Shown one piece after another: positions 34,849-44,989 of a DNA stretch of 64,000 nt; within the stretch, counting starts at the first letter, position 1, and each line of letters opens with the position of its first letter. The DNA is taken from NCBI GenBank assembly GCA_047967505.1, contig CM106540.1, one strand, 5' to 3'. The translations under genes and the position numbers were made by a program. This DNA comes from Dipteris shenzhenensis (taxonomy: Eukaryota; Polypodiophyta; Polypodiopsida; Gleicheniales). Under the pieces are notes generated by a model, which worked only from the letters and a program-made list of their open reading frames with translations, had not been told where the DNA came from and did no database searches.

Positions 34849-35895
34849 CTACATCCATTCTGCATGACCTGTCATGTGGTTTGATGCACCTGAGTCAACA
34901 TACCACACATCATTTCGTTCTTCTGCACTTGTCACAGAATTGGTCATAGGATGCACCATAAATAGATGCTCATTTCTGTCATCACCCTGTCTACTGGAAG
35001 ATGCATAATTGCCTTGCTGTAATTTTTCATTCATAATGTCATTCTTCTTTTTGTAGCAGTCCTTAGCCATATGACCCATTTTACCATAGTAGTAGCATTC
35101 AACATTGCTGTTTGCATTTTGGCCTCTCTGCCATCCACCACGGCCTCTTTGGCTCCCCCTGCCTCTAGAGTTACCACATCCTCCTGCATAGGACTGGTTT
35201 TCTTGAGTTTGCTGCATATTCTGATTTCTACCACGGCCTGCAGGTCGGCCTCCTCTACCTCTGCCTCTACCTCTTCCAGCATTTGAGTAGAAGACAGTTT
35301 CTTTTGAAGTTCCTTTTTAAGAAGATGCACCCCCATTTCTCTACTCTTCAGAAATTAGAAGAGCAAACAACTCTTCAAAATCAGGAAATTTTTCATGAAC
35401 GGCAATGGATGTCCGGAACTGTGCATAATCCTTTCCTAGACCATTCAAGGTCACAGAAACTAGATCATCATCTTCCACTGGCGACCCAATGGAAGCAAGT
35501 GCATCTGCAATTTTCTTCACCTTCATCTGGTAGTCATTTATGCTCAAATTTTCTCTTTGCACATTGTGCAACTCCTATTTGAGCTACATTTTCCAGGCTT
35601 GCGTATTTGTGCTGTACATTTTTGCCAAAGTATCCTGAATATGCACAATCATAGAGTCCAAAATACTAATAGACAGCCAGTACATAACTTTTCTAGCTCT
35701 CTCATGCCATCCTTTAAATGCCTGCATTTCCTATTGATTGGGAACATTAGGAAGAATAGGTTCTTCTTCATTTCTTGTAATGAACTCCCAATAGCCTTTT
35801 CCCATAAGGAAATTCGTCATTCTAAACTTCCATGCCTGGAAGTTGTTCTTGTCAAGCTTTTCAATGACAATCTGTGAAAGAGAATCAGATGCCAT
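34849..35895 (-). pseudogene. copia element 4: gag and protease
   Basis: The ATG at 35895 starts MASDSLSQIVIEKLDKNNFQ, a standard copia Gag opening. TAGs occur near 35740, 35590, 35580 and 35341, and a TAA near 35317. A Gly/Arg-rich tract precedes a zinc knuckle reading CYYYGKMGHMAKDC, in which the second Cys has become Tyr. The protease motif WYVDSGASNHMT is near 34890. A TAG at 34849 ends the frame. Confidence 0.92.
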
Positions 35896-36417
35896 TACAG
35901 AACACTGCAAAATATTCTGTCACTGAAAAAAAAAAACTTAGCTTTTGCCTCACACGGGCAGATCTGCAAAACTGACGAAAGTGGTATTTGACCACACAGT
36001 CACTTCCTAGTGACGATTTTGCATCAACAGGCAACAAGCATGATTTTGCAACTCCCAATATCTTTGCACACATGCATACGATGCAATTTCTGTGGCAACT
36101 TTTCACCGACTAGCTGAGCAATGGTCGCGCAACAAAAACAGGGCCTTTTTCTGAGTGCCTGCGAAGAACTTCCACCTTCAAAACGGGCCCCGAAATGGCC
36201 TCGAATCAGAAAAATAATGTCAGCATGGGCTTTGCCCTCTCCCACAGCATATAGTGCGCTCTCGCCACACCGCGAGGAGCATCTCAATCTGAGACAGTGC
36301 ACTCTTGCACTTCTGGCTGTGCTACCTGCAGAGATTTGCTCCCAAACTCGAAATAGGAAAGCAACGAACTTGGTTTGCTTTCTTGAGCTCCTTACCACGA
36401 ACAAGGCTCTGATACCA

Positions 36418-36731
36418 TGTGAAGATAGTGGGAGAGAGGGGGGAATACACACAAAGGTGGAGGTTGAAAACAGTTTTCCTCCTCTTAGTTGTGAAAGCCA
36501 AAAGAACTCTAGTACAAAGAAATAGAAGAACCCTATATGTGGGTCTCAAACCAAACTCAACTAACTAAGGTGGCATACTAACTGAGCCACAAACTAGAGT
36601 AGATAAGGATAGCTGTCATCCAGCTATTATTCGTGGGCGGTGTACCAACCGCATCTACAGCTAACAAGTCGGTGACATAAATGCACAACGGTCACCCTGG
36701 CATATCATGAGTGGAGCTCGATATCTCAACA
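36418..36731 (-). repeat. copia element 4 5' LTR (314 bp)
   Basis: Partner of 31254-31605. The outer end is flanked by CATTT (36732-36736). The primer site (minus-strand TGGTATCAGAGCCTTG) lies directly inside, at 36417 and below. It lacks the ~38-bp segment present in the 3' LTR. Confidence 0.93.
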
Positions 36732-36736
36732 CATTT

Positions 36737-38131
36737 CATCATTTTGCAAAAAAGAAAACCGAGCTATCCATAAAGAGTTATGGCTCGGGAAGAGTTTCAG
36801 ATTAAACCCTAAACCTAAACTCAAATCCTATAAAAACCAACTCCACCCCCTCATTCTTCATCTTTCACTTTTTGCCTCCAGTCTCTTCTATATTCCGAGC
36901 CCTACGCAAGACACTCCTCCCTCTCCATCAACCACCACCTTACTCCCATCCTCACATTGTAAGTGACTTTGAGCCCATCTCGTAGTGATAAGCTAGCCAT
37001 CCACCCACCGTCCATTGTTCCACAACAATCCCATTACATCGAGAAAGACTTGGAGAGCATTCACGTGACCACCTCTCCCTCCTTTTCGATTTTTGTCCAT
37101 CAAGTTTTTTATTATTATTTGCTCTCTTTTTTTTCCGCCTCCCATCTCCAGCACCCCTCCCCTCCCCCTCCATTTCCACCTCCCCCTCCCCCCTCCATTT
37201 CCACCTCCCCCTCCCCCCTCCCCCTCTGTCTCCACCTCCCCCTCCCCCTCCCCCCTCCATTTCCACCTCCCCCTCCATCTCCACCACCCCTTCCCCCTCC
37301 ATTTCCACCACCCCCACCCCCTTCCCCCTCCATCTCCACCACCCCCTCCCCCTCCCCCCTCCATCTCCCCCTCCCCCTCCCCCTTCCCCCTCCCCCTCCC
37401 CTCCCCCCTCCATTTCCACCTCCCCCTCCCCCTCCATCTCCACCACCCCTTCCCCCTTCCCCCTCCATTTCCACCTTCCCCTCCCCCTCCCCCCTCCATC
37501 TCCACCTCCTCCTCCCCCTCCCCCCTCCATTTCCACCTCCCCCTCCCCCTCCATCTCCACCTCCCCCTCCCCCTCCCCCTCCCCCCTCCATCTCCACCTC
37601 CCCCTTCCCCCCTCCCCCTCCATCTCCACCTCCCCTTTCCCCTCCCCCCTCCATATCCACCACCCTCTCCCCCTCCCCCCTCCATCTCCATCTCCCCCTC
37701 CCCCTCCCTCTTTCCCTCCCCCGTTCTCTCTCTCTCTCTTTCCCTCCCCCCTCCATCTCCACCACCCCCTCCCCCTCCCCCCTCCGTCTCCCCCTCCCCC
37801 TTCCCCCTCCATTTCCACCACCCGCACCCCCTCCCCCCTCCATCTTCACCACCCCCTCCCCCCTCCCCCTCCATCTCCATCTCCCCCTCCCTCTTTCCCT
37901 CCCCCTTTCTCTCTCTCTCTCTCTTTCCCTCCCCCCTCCATCTCCACCACCACCTCCCCCTCCCCCCTCCATCTCCCCCTCCCCCCTCCCCCTCCATCTC
38001 CCCCTCCCCCTTCCCCCTCCCCCTCCCATTTCCACCACCTCCCCCTTTCACTCTCTCTCTTTCTTTCGCTCTCTATCCCTCCCCCTTTCTCTCTCTATCT
38101 GTCTCTTTCCCTCCCCCCCTCTCTCTCTTTT

Positions 38132-38164
<33 letters not shown>

Positions 38165-38467
38165 TTCTCTCTCAATCTCTCTCTAACACACTCTCTCTCT
38201 CTTTCTCTCTCTCTCTTACTCACTCACTCTCTCTCTCTCTCTCCTTCCCCCTCTCTTACTTTCTCTCTCTCTCACTCTCTCTCCCTCTCTCTCTTTCTCT
38301 CTCTCTCTTTACTCTCTCTCTCTCATTCTCTCCCCCTCCCCGTCTCTCTCTCTCTCTCTCCCCCATACCCCCCTCTCTCTACCACCCTCCCCCTCTCTCT
38401 CTCTCTCTCTTCCCCATACCCCCCCTCCCTCTACCACCCTCCCCCTCTCTCTACCACCCTCACCCTC

Positions 38468-38504
<37 letters not shown>

Positions 38505-39873
38505 TACCCCCCTCTCTCTATTCCCCCCCTCTCTCTCTCTCTCCCCCTTACCCCCCCTCTCTCTACCATCCCCCTCCTCCTCTCTCTTCCCTCCCCCCTC
38601 TCTCTACCGCCCCCTCTTTGTAACCCCCCAGGCGGCCCCGCGGTGGTGCCCTGTAGCATCGCCCCACCCTGCGAGCAACGGAGCCCTCCCGCCCGTGGTG
38701 CCCCCCCGTGGCGCTGCCTCGCAGCGTCGCCCTCGCACCCCCTCTCCACACCCCTCTCTGCCCTCGCCTGCCCCGCAGCGTTGCTCTGCAATGTCGCCCC
38801 GCCCCGCCCCTCTCCTCTCACCCCTACCCTCACCCGTCGCCTCGCCCCCCTCTTCCCTCACCCCCCGCCGCCCTCTCCCCTCACCCCCCCATTTCCTCTC
38901 TCCCCTCGCCCCCTCCCCTCTCCTTGTTCAAAACCCCCCCCACCCCTCGTAACGCCGCAAGCAAACCCCCCCTGCGCAAAACCCCCCCGTGCAAAAAAAC
39001 CCCCCTGAACAAAACCCCCCCCCTCTATGAAAAAAAAAAAGAAAAAAAAAGAAACCCTAAACTAACTATAGTTAGGTTAGTGGGTTAGCCTCGGTTAGGT
39101 TAGATTAACTAGGTTAGTTTAACCTAGGTTAGTTCGTCTACCCTAGGTTAGGTTAGTATTAACTTACATTATGTTAGTTTTAACGTTGGTATAACTATTA
39201 GTTAGTTAACCTAACTAGGTTGAACTAATTGTGGTCAGTTTAACCCTAACTAGGTTAGGGTAGCCTAAGATTAACTTGGTTCCAACCCCACAGTTGGACC
39301 TAAAGTCCATTCACACCACCATTAGGACCCCCCAACCTCAATTTTACCCCTACATTAACCCCTCGTAACTCATTCGTTTGGGACCCAAACTAAACCCCGT
39401 TTGAACCCAAATTTCACACACGGAAAACATCACGCTACGAGGTATTTTTTCAACCCATTGCACACCATTTTGGCATCCCTAGCACTCGTTCATTTGCGCC
39501 CTCGTGTGGGCCTCATTTCACACCAACTCGATCATATCTTCACACCGTGACCACCTATTAACGATCCGTCTGCACCGGCATATTTCCCTACACACGTAGG
39601 ACAATCATAGGCTCATTATTAACACGATGGTCTCTACACAAACTAACACCACTCCAACCCTCCCAACAACACCACCCACACCCACACTTGTGGCAGAGAC
39701 ACCCTTGGCAAATCACGCACAATCTACATGTAGCTAAATTCCAACCAACGCCTTCGACTCCAATGCTCACCACATCAACATATAACTCCACTGCAACACC
39801 CGCCCCCGCCACTCCTCTACCCCGAATCCCCCCTGAGATTCAACCCCTCCCTTTAACTCCTCCACGTCCCAAG
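36737..39873 (+). repeat. long pyrimidine-rich leader of the gypsy element
   Basis: The gypsy leader resumes after the nested copia. 37140-38040 is a minisatellite of cctccccctccatctccac-type units. 38040-38600 is (CT)n. 38600-38900 is strikingly GC- and CpG-rich, unlike its surroundings. 38990-39050 is C/A-rich, and 39060-39290 carries many ttaggttag/taacctagg repeats. The 619-codon Pro/Ser/Leu frame at 37093-38952 results from absence of stops in CT repeats, not a believable gene. Long 5' leaders are known in Tat/Ogre-type gypsy elements. Confidence 0.65.
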
Positions 39874-40644
39874 ATGGCTGGATGCCATCATGACAATGAT
39901 GGGGATATCGAGCTCGATGCAGAGGCTGACAACTTCTTCAATCGACGAAATAACAACAATCAAGGCCGATGCCCCTTGGGAAAACTGGAACTTCCCAAAT
40001 ATAATGGTAGGGGAGACCCAGTTCGATTCCTCTAGCATTTTGATGCCGCATGTTGAGTAGGTGGCGATCAATCCCATGAAACCAAGGTGGCTTGGTTTCC
40101 AATGGCCTTAACTAATGAAGCATCTGAATGGTACCTAGACCTTCTCGTGGAAGAACGCGCCACATGGGACCTACCTCAAACCGAATTCAAATGACGCTTT
40201 CAAACGGAGAGGCTACAAGATGATCTTGCTCTCTAACTCACCAAGATCGAACAAGGCCAGAGAGAAGATGTACGCACATACCTGGGAAAGATGAAGAGAT
40301 TGATCGCCAAATGTGACCCACGCCCAGATGCAAAGTACCTCACGACATGGTTCATAGCAGGTCTAAGAAAGAAAATCCAAAAGGATATGAAAAAGATAAG
40401 CAGCTATGAAACATTCAGTGGTGCTCATGTGGCAACCATTGACATCGAGGATGGCATGATCGACTCAGACACTAGCAGTGATGACGGCAGGTCTCATACA
40501 CGAGATAAGCGCTTGAAAAATGTTAAATCAAAGGACACTGCCAAAACATCCAATGAAGATCGCCTAGAGGCCATGACCATGAAGCTGAAAGAAGACATGA
40601 TGCAGGCCATGGGATGCGTCAATTTTACGAACAAAAACCTATGA
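39874..40644 (+). pseudogene. gypsy gag, N-terminal part
   Basis: The frame from the ATG at 39874 (MAGCHHDNDGDIELDAEADN) gives a retrotransposon Gag core: LPKYNGRGDPVRFL, HFDAAC, WYLDLLVEERATWD, FQTERLQDDLAL, IEQGQREDVRTYLGKMKRL. Stops interrupt it (TAG near 40034, TGA near 40054 and 40192, TAA near 40233). Most are one C-to-T step from CAG, CGA or CAA at positions where Gln or Arg fits. It ends at a TGA at 40642-40644, where foreign sequence begins. Confidence 0.85.
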
Positions 40645-41689
40645 GCAGGTTTATCCGAGCGTGTTTTTCAAGAGATTTTTAAAAATGTTTTTCTTTAGGA
40701 AACATGGTTTTTACACTTTTATTTTCACTAGAACTAGATCCCTTTATCATAAAAATATACAGACTAGTCACTCATTCATTTTTACACAACATAAATTTCT
40801 TATTTAGAGACATCCCTTTGTACTCCTGTTATTACCTTAAAAAAGTGTTGATTCCTTTAAGAAACATTCCTCATAATCACTCTCAATGTAATAATACTAT
40901 GCATATATAATTACTTATTAACACATTTATATCATATGGCAGTATCTTTTTAGTGTTTTTATAGCATATTTATGGACATGTTTCTAAAGAAGTTTAAATT
41001 ACTATAAATAAGTATTAACTTAGGCTTATATATCACTCTCATAAAATACATGTAATATTTAATCCTATATATGAAAGATTTTCCAAAATATAACTCCATA
41101 GATGTGCTCAAATGGGGTGTTCCGATCAATTTGAGTGGTTGAATGACTATATTTGGACATTGGATATGAAAGTTATGTCTGTCCAAGGTAGTTTCGCCAG
41201 CGAAACTACCTTGGGAGACTTGCTTCAAAGGGGTTTCGCTGGCGAAACTACCTGGATGGCTTGCTTCAATGAGTTTTCTTTGAAGAAACTCTTTCATGAA
41301 GATAGGTTGAGAGAGGGTTTTCAATGTCACCCCCTATTAAGTAAAAGTTGTAAGAAGGATCATAAGGGAATTTTCATAGAGAAGGCTACTCTACATGTGG
41401 GTTTCTTCAAAATCCATCCCATTATGCTCTCACCATTCCTACAGATTCACCTAAAGATTTTTGTATAAAATAGGCATTGCTATAATACTTTGCATATTTC
41501 TAAGTGAAACTATGTTTTCTTCTGATCGATTTTTGCCATATTTATGCATAGTTGGAAGCTTTTTTTTTCCTTGGCTCGGACGCTTGGAAGATTTCGCTCA
41601 GAAAATGCTCGTCCCCCAGGCCATGGATCAAGCACTCCACTTGTCTCAGCCGCCAACTCAAACATATCCACGATGAGAAAATGTCTGGT
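40645..41689. other. AT-rich insertion within gypsy gag
   Basis: About 1 kb separates the gag core from its zinc-knuckle region. It is AT-rich at first (40650-41100), then contains a strong hairpin and a related copy (41183-41254), then more unrelated sequence up to ~41600. Both strands have short ORFs through the hairpin (SFASETT / SFAGETT) because it is palindromic. I see no clean termini or target duplication, so the precise borders are uncertain. Confidence 0.5.
41183..41214. repeat. perfect 15-bp-arm hairpin with a 2-nt loop
   Basis: ccaaggtagtttcgc, loop ca, gcgaaactaccttgg. A second partial copy, tttcgctggcgaaactacct, lies at ~41235-41254, with the loop pair inverted (tg). Very short loops with long arms are unusual to retain by chance. 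Confidence 0.85.
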
Positions 41690-42423
41690 GTCCACACTGT
41701 CTAGCAAATCATACAGCAAATGAGTGCCCGGTCCTTAGAGCCAGGATCACTATACAAGCAAATCCACCGCCAAGGTTGTGGTGCCATATCTGCATCATCA
41801 GCGGCCATGATGAGAACAATTGCATCTTCAACATGCGCAACAATCCACCTCGACCTCCACAATACCAAGCAGCACCCATGCCATTATACAGGCAACCGGA
41901 ACTTGAACAATGGCCCCCAGCTCTGAGGCTAAATCCTGTTCCCATTTGGACACAAGTCCCACAACTACTCAGGAATCCGAATCCACAACCATATCCAAGA
42001 GCACCAAACCCAGCTCCTCAGGCAGTTCCAATACATCAATTACAAACCGAGGAAGTAGACTCGCTATTTGAGTATGAAATGGAGTACCCAATGTACTATG
42101 TAGAAGGTGCAGAGGGTCTAATACTAGTTTATGCAAATCAAGTACGACCCAACACATTTCAAGCACCAATCAAGTGTTACGGTTGTGGAGAAAATCATCG
42201 GATTGCAGAGTGCCCTCATCGTGGTAGCCCAGCTACTTTCCAACCACTCTACAGAGATTGTGGCATAGGGCATGTGTGCATGGATTATCCCATGAAAAAT
42301 AAGATCCCAGAACAAACAGAGGTTAAGTTTGACATCCCCATCAGCATCATTGGGGTTGACCATCAAAGTCTGGGTTCGGCAAGTGAAAAGTCACAACCTG
42401 TCAATGTAATTACATGCAAATAG
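41690..42423 (+). pseudogene. gypsy gag, C-terminal zinc-knuckle region
   Basis: Four Cys/His motifs follow each other in one frame: CPHCLANHTANEC (~41697), CHICIISGHDENNC (~41779), a Pro/Gln-rich spacer, CYGCGENHRIAEC (~42178) and a degenerate CGIGHVCMDYP (~42262). Two of them have three, not four, residues between the second Cys and the His. Most gypsy Gags carry one or two knuckles. The frame ends in a TAG at 42421. Confidence 0.8.
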
Positions 42424-43564
42424 AAAGAGGCCACCAAGGACCCTAACATTCCAATCCAACCAAAGGGACTTCTGAAAAAGAAATCACAAGTGCCTCCACC
42501 TATGCCAAGCAATGAGCAGCTGAGCTCATCCACATCAACTCCCGAGCCTCAAATAAAAGAAGCTCCATATCCAAATGCAGAGGTGGAGAAGGCTCGTTTT
42601 TAGGTACTTCAACAATGGGTCCAAAATGAACAAGCTCAATTTGAGGCTAAGAAAACAAGCTCAAGACCCAATCCATGACTTGGCCCCACAAATTATTGAT
42701 ACTGTACTCGAGCCTTTGTTCCAACAACAGACTCCACAAGAGAATGTACCACCACGTCAACTTGAAGGAGCTGCACTCTCTAGCATCTTGAGTTGCCTTG
42801 TGTCAATTCCCATCAGAATCCTCCTACAGAACTATCCCAATCTCTGGGAGAGTTTCAAACGATGGGTTGAACTCGCAAATCCCCCTCCACCTATGAACGA
42901 CATTGAAGATATCCCTATGCAGATGGGTGAGAGAGATGACATATGCAACATTACTGTGCCTTTGATCCACAAGGCATATAATGAAGTCCAAGCCATAGTG
43001 GATGGTGGAGAAGGTGTCAATGTCCTATCAAAGGAGCTCTACGAAGAATGGGGTCTCCCACCAATGCAAAAAGCTAATTTCAACATACGCCTTACCGATG
43101 ATTCACGGGCTAAACCCTTGGGAATAGTGAATGGCGTTCCACAAAGATCGCAGGAGTCTGCTTTTCCCTTCAATTCACAATCTTGGATCTCCCCAAAAAT
43201 TCCTATCAAATCTTACTGGGACATCCTTGGTTACGGGAAGCATCAGTCCTCCATGACTGGGGAATAGATAGATAGACAATCTAGAATCGAGAAACTCCAG
43301 TCAAGGTGAATTTGGGATAGGAACTATTAAACCAATTGTGCCTAGAGCATTGGATGACACATCTTCCACGACAATCTCAAGCAAATAAGCTCCCTTGCAA
43401 CAGCATGCCATAGTAGCTGACTCACAAAGCAATGTCAATAACTAGATACAAACATTGGCAACCATCAACAACTGCCATTCATTAGACCCCATCTTCTCAC
43501 AGATAGATGCTAATGCGTACAAGTAGATCCTCCACTCCAACATGAAGAACCAATCGATCTAGAG
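42424..43564 (+). pseudogene. gypsy linker and aspartic protease
   Basis: A weakly coding linker leads to the retropepsin. AIVDGGEGVNVLS (~42994) is the active-site loop, with Gly in place of the usual Ser/Thr after Asp. The hydrophobic strand KPLGIVNGV follows, and after a frameshift ILDLPKNSYQILLGHPWLREA (shown in part) near 43180-43240, matching the ILG(H/R)PWL block of gypsy proteases. Later frames to 43564 are broken. Confidence 0.78.
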
Positions 43565-44515
43565 ATGCCATTCTTTATGGCTGAACTCGAGTGGGATAAT
43601 GAACCTGAAGAAGGTACCCATACCAATGATGACTCAGATTTTCCTTGGGACCTTGAAACAAAGGCTGTGAATGCTGAAATTGAAGATCAAATCTTTGATA
43701 ATGACAGCCATTTTGCATGCCCTAATGGCAGTCGAGCTCCCAAAAGTTAAAGCTCCGTAGTTGAATAACAGCAAAAGACCCCACAAGAAAGCTGAAGGAG
43801 GAAATCACAGAAAAGCCAAGGCCGAGCACTTCAATGAATTCAAATGAGTCCAAACAAGGATTGTCGAATTGTACCTTGCAAAGTCAGCTCCCTCAAAATC
43901 AGATTCACCGCCTCTTGAATGGTCCCCTGAGGGACTGGAAGGAATATGTGTAGCACATGAAACCTTACTTAGAAACACCTTACCAGTGGAAAAGTTACCC
44001 GACAGTTCCCAACATAAGAAGTTTTGGAAATATAAGCCACATGTGCAGATGAAGCTCAATCAAGAGACTTCAGAAAAAGAAAGAAAAGAAGAGCCTAACA
44101 AATTAATAAATGCAACTATGCCACCCAGTACAAATGACACATGTCAGGCTAGTTCAACCCCATCACGACCTTCGAGAAGTGCCGGAATACTTCAAGAATT
44201 ATACAAGTGGCAGTGCACCAATAGCAATGCCAAGACCACTCACAGAATCTGAAGTTCAAGAAACCAATAGCATTGGAGAAACTCCAATCTATGAGGGACT
44301 GGCAAAAACATGCACAATAAACCTCGCCCTTAAAGGGGAGGAAGAAAAGTTGGTTTTCATTGGGAAACAGCTTTGTCAAGAAGATGAAACCAAACTCAAA
44401 GAACTCCTAATGGAATACTGTGACTGCCTAGCATGGTCATACAAAGAGATGAAAGGAATTTCACCAGAAGTGGCAGTACACATGATACCTATAAGGGAAG
44501 ATGCTCACCCTAAGA
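43565..44515 (+). pseudogene. gypsy PR-RT linker and start of reverse transcriptase
   Basis: An acidic linker (MPFFMAELEWDNEPEEGTHT) is followed, after frameshifts, by KLKELLMEYCDCLAWSYKEM and ISPEVAVHMIPI near 44390-44490. This is the conserved opening of Tat-lineage gypsy RT (DxFAW.Y.EMPG..p.vv.H). The assembly gap then cuts it off, so the RT catalytic core, RNase H, integrase and 3' LTR are not visible. Confidence 0.8.
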
Positions 44516-44615
44516 NNNNNNNNNNNNNNNNNNNNNNNNNNNNNNNNNNNNNNNNNNNNNNNNNNNNNNNNNNNNNNNNNNNNNNNNNNNNNNNNNNNNN
44601 NNNNNNNNNNNNNNN
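44516..44615. other. assembly gap (100 N)
   Basis: Exactly 100 N. The gypsy element enters this gap and does not continue on the far side, so a large amount of sequence may be missing or mis-joined here. Confidence 1.
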
Positions 44616-44734
44616 TCGCATGTAGTAGTTGCATGTAGAACTCGCATGTACGAGTTGCATGTAGAACTCGAACTTGCATGTAGAACATGCAAGTTGGATT
44701 TCTAAGAGGGATTATTTCTAGCCTTATGCAAGTA
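44616..44734. repeat. short gcatgtagaactcg repeats
   Basis: Five to six copies of a ~14-20-bp unit, (g)ttgcatgtagaactcg, lie between 44616 and 44695, followed by ~40 bp of unique sequence up to the MITE. Nothing coding. Confidence 0.7.
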
Positions 44735-44981
44735 CTCGGGGGGGTCACTATGTATAAACCCTCTATATCACGTGCGTTCAAGGCCTATATTTAAAGTCCC
44801 TTATCTGTAAAAAATTTCATTAATAAAATGTACCCCTTTTCTATACAAATCTGTAAATTTTTTCCAAAACTATTTTGAATAGTCCCTTATGTATATTTAT
44901 TTCTGTAAATTTTAGAAATAAAAAAAATCCTTCTGTTGAACTCACGTGATAGGGTTACATATGATGAGTGACCCCCCCGAG
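44735..44981. mobile_element. MITE family 1, copy 2 (247 bp)
   Basis: Perfect CTCGGGGGGGTCACT/AGTGACCCCCCCGAG termini, with a perfect 8-bp target duplication TGCAAGTA at 44727-44734 and 44982-44989. Subterminal CACGTG motifs occur on both sides. It supplies the last codons and stop of the adjacent minus-strand reading frame, so it either truncated that gene or landed just at its 3' end. Confidence 0.95.
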
Positions 44982-44989
44982 TGCAAGTA

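Larger units (their letters stand above)
31254..36731 (-). mobile_element. complete nested Ty1/copia element 4 (5478 bp)
   Basis: Both LTRs, primer site, polypurine tract and a 5-bp target duplication are visible: CATTT at 31249-31253 and at 36732-36736. In minus orientation the order is 5' LTR (36418-36731), primer site (~36417-36398), gag from ATG at 35895, PR, IN, RT, RNase H, polypurine tract (31606-31620) and 3' LTR (31254-31605). The coding region keeps essentially one frame but is broken by in-frame stops, nearly all TAG. It is therefore complete in structure but non-autonomous. It is inserted in the gypsy leader and so is younger than the gypsy insertion. Confidence 0.95.

Noticed and set aside
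31254-36731. Possibility that TAG is read as glutamine, because so many TAGs stand at Gln positions in the copia element
   Set aside because: The intact lipase ends in TAG and uses CAG normally, and the same elements also carry frameshifts and deletions. Methylation decay explains the pattern without recoding.
36800-36860. Telo-box (aaaccctaaa) with a tataaaa motif, suggesting a host gene promoter
   Set aside because: It sits in the gypsy leader with no credible coding sequence downstream for 3 kb.
37093-38952. 619-codon Pro/Ser/Leu-rich open frame (and overlapping Gly/Arg-rich frames on the other strand)
   Set aside because: It is produced by CT-rich minisatellite lacking stop codons. Composition follows the repeat exactly, all three frames and both strands are open, and there is no domain or conserved start.
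39060-39290. ttaggttag/aaccctaac-like repeats, possibly interstitial telomeric DNA
   Set aside because: The unit is not a regular TTTAGGG array; spacing and sequence vary, and it lies within the gypsy leader.
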